Origin: an uncultured Sphingomonadaceae bacterium
GTDB taxonomy: Bacteria > Pseudomonadota > Alphaproteobacteria > Sphingomonadales > Sphingomonadaceae
Assembly (NCBI GenBank): GCA_947488625.1
Contig: CANKZR010000001.1
Location: forward strand, 1,984,001 to 2,048,000
Reading direction: 5' to 3'
Length of the DNA stretch: 64,000 nucleotides
Made by a program: the position numbers and the translations under genes. This document shows positions 17,479 to 25,105 of this stretch, in pieces (the first letter of the stretch is position 1; every line of letters starts with the position of its first letter). The notes under the pieces were generated by a model. That model worked only from the letters and a program-made list of their open reading frames with translations, did not search any database and had not been told where the DNA came from.

Positions 17479-18279
17479 ATGCATGACCTTAAAACCATTC
17501 TCGTTCTTGCCATCACGTCTGCGGCCCTGTCTGCTCCGCCCGCACTGGCCCAGGAGGCTGGTGGGGAAGAAACAAAGCGCACCCGTATCGCGCTTGGACC
17601 ACAGATCGCGCCAAGCTATCCCGGCGCAGACGACGTTTCATTTCGTCCGCTCGTCGATCTGTCTCGCGCTCGCGGTGCGGAAGAATTTGCATTCGAGGCG
17701 CCAGACGAAGGCTTCGGCTTCGCTTTGCTGGGCGGTGACAAGTTCTCGGCAGGACCGTCACTCGGGTTTGAAGGGAAACGCTCCTCCTCTGATGTGGGTG
17801 GCGCGCTGCCGGACGTGGGCATTTCGGTCGAACTCGGTGCTTTCATGCAGTATCAGATGACCGACAATATCCGCCTCCGGGCCGAGGGGCGGCAAGGCGT
17901 GAGTGGCCACGACGGGTTTGTTGCAAATCTGGGCGCCGATTATGTCTGGCGAGAGGGCGACCGGCAGCTGTTTTCCATCGGACCCCGCGTGACGGTGACC
18001 GACAGCAATTACCAGGATGCGTATTTCGGCGTTCGGCCCGAAGATGTCGCCGCGTCCGGTATCGCGGCTTATGACGCCGACGGCGGTTTGCAGGCGGTCG
18101 GCGCGACGGTCGGTTACATACGCCAGATCACGCAGCGCTGGGGTATTTACAGCTACGCCAAGTATAATCGACTCCTAGGCGATCCTGCCGATTCACCGCT
18201 GGTCGAAACGTTCGGCTCCCGCGATCAGGTTTCGGGCGGCATCGCCCTCACCTACACCTTCGGGACAGGCGTTCGCTGA
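17479..18279 (+). CDS. MipA/OmpV-family outer-membrane protein
   Basis: This precursor of about 266 residues has a signal peptide (MHDLKTILVLAITSAALS...ALAQ, cleavage before EAGGEE) and a beta-barrel typical of the MipA/OmpV family: RIALGPQIAPSYPGADD near the mature N-terminus, alternating strands, and a C-terminal LTYTFGTGVR strand. I prefer the ATG at 17479, which begins directly at the signal peptide, over an in-frame codon at 17416. The protein sits in the outer membrane. Family members have been linked to murein scaffolding or small-molecule passage, and neither role is shown here. Confidence 0.85.
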   Translation: MHDLKTILVLAITSAALSAPPALAQEAGGEETKRTRIALGPQIAPSYPGADDVSFRPLVDLSRARGAEEFAFEAPDEGFGFALLGGDKFSAGPSLGFEGKRSSSDVGGALPDVGISVELGAFMQYQMTDNIRLRAEGRQGVSGHDGFVANLGADYVWREGDRQLFSIGPRVTVTDSNYQDAYFGVRPEDVAASGIAAYDADGGLQAVGATVGYIRQITQRWGIYSYAKYNRLLGDPADSPLVETFGSRDQVSGGIALTYTFGTGVR

Positions 18280-18401
18280 TCGTCGGCTGCTAGCGACAGT
18301 CTGATCTACGCCGCGAGTTGTGCCAAATGTCGTGACGACGGGACAGAAGATCTGCCGTTGGATGACTGTCTAGAGTGAATAGAACAAGAAAATCGGATGG
18401 G

Positions 18402-19175
18402 ATGACAGGTATGATCAGCTACTCTTTGGAAGGGAAAGTAGCCCTCGTTACAGGTGGGGCGCGGGGTCTCGGCCGTATGATTGCAGAGGGGTTTCTGCAG
18501 TGCGGCGCTCGGGTCATCATCACCTCGCGCAAGAACGCGAAGGTCGCTGCAGATGAAATGTCAGGGTCAGGTGCATGCCACGGCATTACGAACAGTCTTG
18601 ATGGTTCTGATGCCTACGATGCACTACTGACGGAGGTGGAAAAGCTCACCGATAAGGTTCACATCGTGGTCAACAATGCCGGCCGAACTTGGGGCGACGC
18701 TTTTTCCGAATTTCCTGACAAGGCGTGGTCAAACATCATGACAACCAATGTGCATACGCCATTCGCCGTAATTCAAAGGTTGCTTCCGTTGCTGGAAAGA
18801 GCAGCATCACCCGATGATCCGGCACGGGTAATCAACATTGGCTCGATTGCGGGCACTAAAGTCCAACGCCTCAATGCTTTCAGCTATGGGGCCAGCAAGG
18901 CAGCGCTGCACCATCTGTCCAAAGACCTTGCAGCGGAACTTGCGGGCCGCGGCATTACCGTGAACACGGTATTGCCTGGGTTTTTCCCGACAAACATGGC
19001 CGCCCACATTTGCTCGGACGAAGATCTCGTAACCGACCTGCATGAGCAGATCCCGCTCGGTCGGCTTGGCGAAGCCAAAGATATCATTGGCGCCTGCACC
19101 TTTCTGGCATCGCCATTTTCTTCGTATATCACCGGTACCGAGATCACGGTGGACGGGGGACTGAGCTGCACCTAG
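18402..19175 (+). CDS. Short-chain dehydrogenase/reductase, FabG-like
   Basis: This classical SDR of about 257 residues has the cofactor motif TGGARGLG, the structural NNAG motif, the active-site Ser in NIGSIAG, and YGASK with Tyr/Lys. The C-terminus (ITGTEITVDGGLSCT) is standard for FabG-like enzymes. Possible starts are GTG 18375, ATG 18402 and ATG 18411; I list 18402. It is an isolated unit at the left border of the catabolic island, converging on the alpha/beta hydrolase. It may oxidise or reduce a pathway alcohol, but a general role is equally possible. Confidence 0.87.
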   Translation: MTGMISYSLEGKVALVTGGARGLGRMIAEGFLQCGARVIITSRKNAKVAADEMSGSGACHGITNSLDGSDAYDALLTEVEKLTDKVHIVVNNAGRTWGDAFSEFPDKAWSNIMTTNVHTPFAVIQRLLPLLERAASPDDPARVINIGSIAGTKVQRLNAFSYGASKAALHHLSKDLAAELAGRGITVNTVLPGFFPTNMAAHICSDEDLVTDLHEQIPLGRLGEAKDIIGACTFLASPFSSYITGTEITVDGGLSCT

Positions 19176-19400
19176 AGCGCGCTGACCGCAGGTGCGCAAA
19201 TCCGCGTGCCTGTGAGTAACAGCACGACGGATCGGAACCCGCGGGAACGGCGGTGCTCCTGCTGCCAGACGCCTGGCAGATATGATCTATGCCTCACGTT
19301 GGCCACGCTTCGTACTTCCGGCGTATCGTTATCCGTAGCGCACTTTGCGGCTGCGGTTGCGCCACAATCACCTCGGCAGCAGCGATAATGGCACTGTCGG

Positions 19401-20324
19401 TCAGCAGACAGTCTCTACCCACCGATCGAGCCGCTCGGCAAACCGCCCGATCGTCCGGTAGCCGAAGTGATTGTGTCCGGTGCAAGGCAGGACCAGCAGC
19501 TGGAAATCTGTCAGGCTGGTGAAATGCCTTGGCACCTCGCTGGGCGCATCACCGATGTCGTTCTCTCCGAACAGGAAGAAGGTCGGGCAATCCAGTGCTG
19601 CGGCTTCTGCGCGGAACGAACCCTTCGTCATCGCCATGATCCCGCCCGCGCCGAACAACGGTCCAACCGCTGCCCGCAGAAAATCATTGGCGGCATCGTC
19701 CTCGCCGCCAAACAGGTTCGAGCCTGTTCTGGGTCCGGGGCCGCCATCCGGATAGGCGCAGCCGAACTTGCGCTGTACCAGATCAGGCAGGGCGCGTTCC
19801 AGTTCGGCAGGCCGGTCGATGAACTGGCGTTCCTGCTCGTCCAGACCCCACTCGAGGCCTCCCGCACCGCTGCCCATCAGGCACACCGCGTCGAAGGGGT
19901 TGCAATCAGCCTGTGCCAGAACAGTCAGCATCCCGCCCATCGAGTGGCCGGTTCCGACAAGTGAGCGCGCACCTTCGCCAAGCTCCCCGCGCAGCGCCTT
20001 GGCGACCGCCGCGATATAGCCGGCAGAAGTACGGGGCAGCAGGAATGGGTGATCGTCAGGCAGCGCGTTGTCGCCCGTTCCCGGCACGTCCATCGCCGCT
20101 ACGTGATGGCCCCGCGCCGTCATCAACCTGGCAAAACTGAGATCGGCCGCAACGGTGCTTCCCAGATCGAAATACCGGCGCGAGCTGGCTCCGCCCGGAA
20201 GGCAGAAGAAGCAGACACCGCTGGGCGCGCACTCGGGCCGGTATATCGCCACCTGCATCGCTCCCATCGATCCGTCTGCGAACGAAACCGGCAGCACGGC
20301 AATCTCGTCTGTCTTGTAATCCAT
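19401..20324 (-). CDS. Alpha/beta hydrolase
   Basis: This 307-residue alpha/beta-hydrolase-fold protein has the nucleophile elbow GTGHSMGGMLTV, an oxyanion segment CLPGGASSRRYF and a C-terminal TGHNHFGYR that supplies the catalytic His. It starts with the ATG at 20324, only three bases after the ferredoxin stop, so the two form an operon. An ester, lactone or ring-cleavage product hydrolase in the catabolic island is plausible, but the substrate is unknown. Confidence 0.87.
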   Translation of the reverse strand: MDYKTDEIAVLPVSFADGSMGAMQVAIYRPECAPSGVCFFCLPGGASSRRYFDLGSTVAADLSFARLMTARGHHVAAMDVPGTGDNALPDDHPFLLPRTSAGYIAAVAKALRGELGEGARSLVGTGHSMGGMLTVLAQADCNPFDAVCLMGSGAGGLEWGLDEQERQFIDRPAELERALPDLVQRKFGCAYPDGGPGPRTGSNLFGGEDDAANDFLRAAVGPLFGAGGIMAMTKGSFRAEAAALDCPTFFLFGENDIGDAPSEVPRHFTSLTDFQLLVLPCTGHNHFGYRTIGRFAERLDRWVETVC

Positions 20325-20327
20325 CTC

Positions 20328-20648
20328 TCAAACCTCCGGCGCAATGACGAGTTTTATGCCATCCAGCGCCGGGGTCAGCGCGATCTGGCACGACAGGCGC
20401 GAGGATGCCTTGACCTCCACCTCGTCCTCCAGCGCTTCAAGCATGTATTCTTCATCCTCCGTCCGTTCGCCCGTCGCTGCGAGCCAGGCTGGGTCTACAT
20501 AGACATGACAGGTGCCGCACGATGCCGCGCCGCCGCAGGTGCCCTTCACCAGATCGTCATTCTGGAGAGCTTCCATGAGCGAACCGCCGCCCTCGACGGA
20601 CAGGAGCCGCTCCGCTCCGTCAACTGTCTGCACCTCAACTGCTATCAT
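20328..20648 (-). CDS. [2Fe-2S] ferredoxin, adrenodoxin/P450 type
   Basis: This is a 106-residue plant/vertebrate-type ferredoxin of the ISC subgroup. Ligands are visible in GTCGGAASCGTCHVYVD (Cys-x5-Cys-x2-Cys), with a fourth Cys in SSRLSCQIALTPALDG. This is the spacing of adrenodoxin- and putidaredoxin-like donors for class I P450s. I take the ATG at 20648 (MIAVEVQT); the longer frame adds an unrelated basic N-terminus. It is divergent from the two-domain CoA transferase gene and about 12.5 kb from the P450, which it could serve. No ferredoxin reductase is in the window. Confidence 0.9.
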   Translation of the reverse strand: MIAVEVQTVDGAERLLSVEGGGSLMEALQNDDLVKGTCGGAASCGTCHVYVDPAWLAATGERTEDEEYMLEALEDEVEVKASSRLSCQIALTPALDGIKLVIAPEV

Positions 20649-20805
20649 CGTTTGCTCCTTTATCAGATCGACCTGAAATGAGTTTTTGAATTTCGTTCGG
20701 AAATTGATAAGCAGGGTTGTGAATCGCATTCAAGTGTTCTGGCAAGCTGCAATGGCAACGGCCAGATCATGAAATAGCGGAACGGGACGAGGAGGAGCGA
20801 AACGC

Positions 20806-23220
20806 ATGGCTGGTGTATTGGCGGGACTGAAAGTTCTGGACCTCAGCTGGGGCATAGCCGGGCCGATGGCCGGGATGCTGCTGGCCGATCACGGGGCGGA
20901 TGTAACGAGGATAGAGCGGCCCCAGGGCGATCCCTTTCCCGATCTCCTCGGCTACCACGTCTGGCACCGTGGCAAGAAGAACGCCGTATTCGATCTGAAG
21001 GACAAGGATGACCACGCGCTGTTCGTGCGCCTCGTGACCGAAGCGGACGTGCTTATCGAAAGTTTCTCGCCCGGAGTGACGTCGCGGCTGGGCATCGATT
21101 TCGACACGCTGTCGCAAATCAACCCCCGTCTCATCTACTGCTCGATCACAGCCTATGGCGAGGGAACGCCGGATCAGGATTGTCCCGGCTATGACGCGCT
21201 TGTCGCAGCACGCAGCGGCCTGCAATACGAGCAGCGCGGCTGGCCCGAAGGCGCCGTCAATCACATGAAGGGCCGCGATGTCCCCTTCGCCGAGGTCGAG
21301 ATCCCGCGCGAAAACGTTCAGGGTGCAAACCGTGATGGGCCGTTGTTCGTAGCTTCGCCCTGGCCCAGCCTCGGCGCGTTCTTCTCCGCTTCGCTCGGCA
21401 TCGCTGCTGCCCTGTATGTCCGGGAGCGAACCGGGCAGGGACAAAAGGTCAGTACCTCGCTGCAACAAGGCGCGATGGTATGCGCCAGCGGCGTTTGGCA
21501 GCGGATGGGGAACCCGGATGCCGAAGGCTTCGATACCTGGATCATGAACGCCCGCTCGCCCAAGGGACATTTCGAGGGTGCGGATGGCGAATGGCTGCAC
21601 AATTGGGTGCCCAATCCGCGCTTCATCCTGGAAGCATCGAAGGGCGCAACGCTGGATGCGACGCCCGACCTGACGGTGCAGAACGATCCCGACCGCTTCG
21701 GCATCGGTCCCGAAGAATTGCTGGTGATGGCGCATTACCAGCCTATCCTCGCCGAAGCGGTGCGCAAGTTTCCCGTCGCGCAGTGGGTCGACGCCGCGGC
21801 AACGGCCGAAGTCACGATGCAGCCCTGCCGCTCGGTGGAGGAATCGCTTACCGATCCGCTGCTGATGGCGGATAATTGCGTTACCACGGTCGAGGATGCG
21901 CAGCTTGGCGCTATCAATCAGGTGGGCATCACCTACCGGCTGGAAACCAGCCCCGGCGACATTCAGGGGCCGATGCGCGCATGCGGAGCGGACACAACCG
22001 AGGTAAAGCGCCACGCCGCCTCGCTGCCTGAACCCGTCCCTCGCCCGGCGGCCGAGGCGAAGCCCGCGCCACCGCTGGCAGGAGTAAGGGTAATTGATCT
22101 GGGGCTGGCAATTGCCGGGCCGTTCGGTTGCCAGCTGCTGGGCGATCTGGGTGCCGATGTCATCAAGGTTAATACCTTGTGGGACATGTACTGGCACCGC
22201 ACCCACATTGCCTACATGGCGAACCGCAACAAGCGTTCGATTGCCCTGATGCTGAAACATCCAAAGGCGATGGAGGCGCTCCACCGCCTGCTTGGCACGG
22301 CAGACGTGGTGCAACACAATATGCGTTACGGGGCGGTAGAGCGGCTGGGTCTCGACTATGCCACCCTGAAGGAGCGGTACCCCCGCCTTGTCTACTGCCA
22401 TTCGCGAGGGTTCGAGAAGGGGCCGCGCATGAACCTGCCAGGCAATGACCAGACCGGTGCATGTCTCGCCGGTATCCAGCATGAGGATGGCGCACTTCAT
22501 ACAGGCGAGGGGTTCCCGTTCTGGTCGCTTACCTCGCTGGGCGATACTGGCAACGGCTTCCTCAGCGCCATCGGCATCTGCAACGCACTGATGGATCGAG
22601 AGCGCACCGGGCGCGGCCAGTTCGTCGACACGTCCATCATCAACGCCGCGCTCCTCAACACAAGCTATGCCGTGGCAACCGCCAGCGGCGAACCTGTAGA
22701 GCGGCCCCGACTGGATGCGTCGCAGACAGGGTATGGTCCGCATTACCGCCTGTATCGCTGCGCCGATGACAAGTGGATCCAGATCGCGGCGATTACCGGG
22801 GAGCAACAGGCGGCATTCGCCGGTCTGGCCGATCCGGACCCGGAAACGGTGTTTGCCAGCGCACCGGCCGCAGACATGCTCGAGCGGTTGCAATCCGTCG
22901 GGGTACCGGCCGAGGTTTCGAATGCTGATGCCAGCCGCAAGGTGTTCGATAATCCCGACTTTGCCAAGCGCGGATGGACCACGCGCTACGAACACCGCGA
23001 CGTGGGCACCCTTGAACAGATCGGCTCCAGCTACGCGCTGTCGGGTGCCGCGCCGCCAGAACACATTCCGCCGATGATTGTCGGGGATGCAACCGCCGAG
23101 CTTCTGACGGAGCTAGGCTACAGCGAAGAGGAAATCGATGCACTGGCGCAGGAAACCGCCATCCTGTGCGATCCTCCGCGCGCCGGGCAGAAGGAGCTAG
23201 ACAGTCCATGGGGAATGTAG
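20806..23220 (+). CDS. Tandem two-domain CaiB/BaiF-family CoA transferase
   Basis: This 804-residue protein contains two complete family III CoA-transferase domains (about 1-390 and 425-800) joined by a Pro/Ala linker. Each begins with the typical strand-helix unit (VLDLSWGIAGPMAGMLLADHG and VIDLGLAIAGPFGCQLLGD). The second domain has the expected Gly-Asp (TSLGDTGNGFLSAIG), while the first has SPWPSLGAFFSASLG there and lacks the aspartate. The protein may therefore be an internally paired heterodimer with one active lobe. It would exchange CoA between acyl groups, or possibly racemise. Its last codons overlap the DUF35 gene start. Confidence 0.93.
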   Translation: MAGVLAGLKVLDLSWGIAGPMAGMLLADHGADVTRIERPQGDPFPDLLGYHVWHRGKKNAVFDLKDKDDHALFVRLVTEADVLIESFSPGVTSRLGIDFDTLSQINPRLIYCSITAYGEGTPDQDCPGYDALVAARSGLQYEQRGWPEGAVNHMKGRDVPFAEVEIPRENVQGANRDGPLFVASPWPSLGAFFSASLGIAAALYVRERTGQGQKVSTSLQQGAMVCASGVWQRMGNPDAEGFDTWIMNARSPKGHFEGADGEWLHNWVPNPRFILEASKGATLDATPDLTVQNDPDRFGIGPEELLVMAHYQPILAEAVRKFPVAQWVDAAATAEVTMQPCRSVEESLTDPLLMADNCVTTVEDAQLGAINQVGITYRLETSPGDIQGPMRACGADTTEVKRHAASLPEPVPRPAAEAKPAPPLAGVRVIDLGLAIAGPFGCQLLGDLGADVIKVNTLWDMYWHRTHIAYMANRNKRSIALMLKHPKAMEALHRLLGTADVVQHNMRYGAVERLGLDYATLKERYPRLVYCHSRGFEKGPRMNLPGNDQTGACLAGIQHEDGALHTGEGFPFWSLTSLGDTGNGFLSAIGICNALMDRERTGRGQFVDTSIINAALLNTSYAVATASGEPVERPRLDASQTGYGPHYRLYRCADDKWIQIAAITGEQQAAFAGLADPDPETVFASAPAADMLERLQSVGVPAEVSNADASRKVFDNPDFAKRGWTTRYEHRDVGTLEQIGSSYALSGAAPPEHIPPMIVGDATAELLTELGYSEEEIDALAQETAILCDPPRAGQKELDSPWGM

Positions 23221-23633
23221 AGAATTTGGGAGCCCGGCCCGATCCGGTCGTGCGGGTAGACAGCGCCTTCTTCTGGGAGGCCTGTGAGCGCGGCGAATTC
23301 GTGGCGCAGCGCTGCGAAGGATGCGAACGGCTGTGGCACCCGCCCCGGCCGATGTGCCCCATCTGTCACTCGACAGAGAAAAGCGCCGCCGCGCTGTCGG
23401 GCAAAGGTGTCGTGATGAGCTACGTCATGCCTGTCCATCCGCCCGCTTACGGCTTTGCCGAACCGCCGATCGCCGCGCTGATCGAGTTGGAAGAAGGTTT
23501 GCGGTTTGTCGGCACGCTGGTCGATGTGGAACCTGCCTCCATTCGCGTCGGCATGCCGGTGCAGGTCTCCTTTGCGGCAACTTCGGGAGGCAAGGCGGTG
23601 CCGGTCTTCCGCCCGACAGAGGACATCACATGA
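23208..23633 (+). CDS. DUF35 / Zn-ribbon OB-fold protein, partner of the thiolase-like protein
   Basis: This 141-residue protein has an N-terminal rubredoxin-like zinc ribbon (RCEGCERLWHPPRPMCPIC: Cys36, 39, 50, 53) followed by a DUF35 OB-fold (about 60-140). The ATG overlaps the previous gene by 13 bases and the stop overlaps the next ATG (ATGA), so the three genes are translationally coupled. DUF35 proteins form obligate complexes with thiolase-superfamily partners, for example ChsH2-DUF35 with the steroid aldolase Ltp2, or the archaeal thiolase/HMG-CoA synthase complex. The adjacent gene encodes exactly such a partner. Confidence 0.92.
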   Translation: MGNVENLGARPDPVVRVDSAFFWEACERGEFVAQRCEGCERLWHPPRPMCPICHSTEKSAAALSGKGVVMSYVMPVHPPAYGFAEPPIAALIELEEGLRFVGTLVDVEPASIRVGMPVQVSFAATSGGKAVPVFRPTEDIT

Positions 23634-24778
23634 GCAGACGGGCCGTCATCGCCGGAATTGGGCAAACCGAATTTTCCAAGGACTCCGGCCGTTCGGAGCA
23701 GCAGCTTGCCGCCGAGTGCGTAACCTCTGCGTGTATCGATGCGGGGCTCGACCCGCATGCAATCGACGGAATGATCACTTTCGCGCTCGACCACTCGGAC
23801 GAGGTGGACGTCATGCGCTCCACCGGCGCGCAGGAACTCAAATACACCGTTCGCCTGCCCCAGGGCGGCGCTGCCAGCGTAACGTCGGTAGTTCACGCCA
23901 AGAATGCAGTGGAATCGGGCATGTGCGATGCCGTGGTGATCTGGCGCGCGATGAACGAGCGGTCGCAATACCGGTTTGGCCAGCCGCACCAGTCGCTGTC
24001 TCCCGATGCCCATTCCTCCACCTTCATCGAATGGTGTTTTCCCTTCGGCGCGCAGACGCCGGCGGCCTGGGAGGTATTATCCTGCGGCACCTATCTCGAT
24101 ACTATCGGGGTCACGACACAGGATCTGGGCCGGATCGCCGTTATCCTCCGGCGTGCGGCGGCAACCAATCCGCTGGCGCAGTTCTACGATCGTCCGATCA
24201 CGCTCGAGGATCACCAGGCTTCGCGCTGGATCGTGCAGCCATGGCTGCGCCTGCTCGATTGCTGCCAGGAATCGGATGGTGGTGTCGCGCTGCTCGTCAC
24301 GACGGAGGAACGGGCCCGCGACCTCAGACAGAAACCGGTGCGCATCCTCGGCGCAGAATATGCCTTCTGCTTCAATCACGAAATCATCAGCGACTTCTAC
24401 GAAGGCGATCTCACCCGGCTGCACAACAGCGAAGCGGTAACGAAACGATTGACTGCAGCTGCCGGAATAGCACCGCGCGAGACCGATGTTGCAATGATCT
24501 ACGACAACTTTACGCCGCAAGTGCTGCGCCAGCTGGAAGGCTTCGGCTACTGCGGATACGGCGAGGCGAAAGACTACGTGGCCGACGGGCACCTGGACCT
24601 GGACGGCCGCACCCCGCTCAGTCCCAACGGGGGTCTGCTGGGCGAAGCGTATATTCACGGCATGAACAACTTCACCGAAGGCGTGCGACAGCTGCGCGGT
24701 ACGGCGGCGAACCAGATTGCTGATGCACAAACCGTGTTCATGGCATCCGGCGTCGCCGGTGCGATCCTGGGAATTTAA
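23630..24778 (+). CDS. Thiolase-superfamily protein of the lipid-transfer (SCP-x/Ltp2) group, candidate retro-aldolase
   Basis: This 382-residue protein has the thiolase fold, beginning RRAVIAGIGQTEFS. The position that normally carries the nucleophilic Cys reads PQGGAASVTSVVHA and has none, so Claisen thiolysis is unlikely. The C-terminal half has MIYDNFTPQVL (Tyr291), GFGYCGYGEAKDYV and GGLLGEAYIHGMNNF (Tyr341). The steroid-side-chain aldolase Ltp2 is reported to use two tyrosines, which I recall as Tyr294 and Tyr344; the 50-residue spacing is the same. With the coupled DUF35 gene upstream, this is best read as an Ltp2-like carbon-carbon lyase. Thiolase-like activity on another substrate remains possible. 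Confidence 0.88.
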   Translation: MSRRAVIAGIGQTEFSKDSGRSEQQLAAECVTSACIDAGLDPHAIDGMITFALDHSDEVDVMRSTGAQELKYTVRLPQGGAASVTSVVHAKNAVESGMCDAVVIWRAMNERSQYRFGQPHQSLSPDAHSSTFIEWCFPFGAQTPAAWEVLSCGTYLDTIGVTTQDLGRIAVILRRAAATNPLAQFYDRPITLEDHQASRWIVQPWLRLLDCCQESDGGVALLVTTEERARDLRQKPVRILGAEYAFCFNHEIISDFYEGDLTRLHNSEAVTKRLTAAAGIAPRETDVAMIYDNFTPQVLRQLEGFGYCGYGEAKDYVADGHLDLDGRTPLSPNGGLLGEAYIHGMNNFTEGVRQLRGTAANQIADAQTVFMASGVAGAILGI

Positions 24779-24790
24779 GGAGAGAAGGCG

Positions 24791-25093
24791 TTGAAGTTAA
24801 AGGCAGGAACAAAGCTTGAAAGTGCGGTTTGCGACACGCAGGTCATGGTGCTGCGGGTTCCGGACAGAGACCTGGATGTGCGCTGCGGCGGCGTGCCCCT
24901 TCAGCTTGACCCAGGTCAGCAGGAAGGTGAGCCGGAAGCTGGCTTCGACGGCGGAACGCTGGTCGGCAAACGCTATAACGATGCCGATGATACGATGGAG
25001 TTTCTGTGCACGCGGGGGGGTGCGGGAAGCTTGAGCGTGGATGGCACCCTGCTTGAACAAAAGCTTGCCAAGAAGCTTCCCTCCTCTGACTGA
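24791..25093 (+). CDS. Small conserved-looking protein of unknown function (100 aa, TTG start)
   Basis: This 100-residue protein starts at TTG 24791 behind a clear Shine-Dalgarno sequence (AAGGAGAG, 24778-24785) and lies between the thiolase-like and ligase genes. It has three cysteines (14, 32, 73), a motif VRCGGVPLQL, a motif LVGKRYND and a C-terminal LAKKLPSSD. No signal peptide or membrane segment is seen. I cannot assign a family with confidence. My impression, from memory only, is that similar small proteins occur beside acyl-CoA synthetases in actinobacteria. Its place in a tight operon supports a real gene. Confidence 0.75.
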   Translation: MKLKAGTKLESAVCDTQVMVLRVPDRDLDVRCGGVPLQLDPGQQEGEPEAGFDGGTLVGKRYNDADDTMEFLCTRGGAGSLSVDGTLLEQKLAKKLPSSD

Positions 25094-25105
25094 GCACGGT
25101 CGGCG

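Noticed and set aside
20767-23064. Minus-strand open frame of 765 codons opposite the two-domain CoA transferase
   Set aside because: It is a mirror of a GC-rich gene: the composition (many Arg, Ala, Gly, His) fits no family, while the plus strand encodes clear CaiB motifs.
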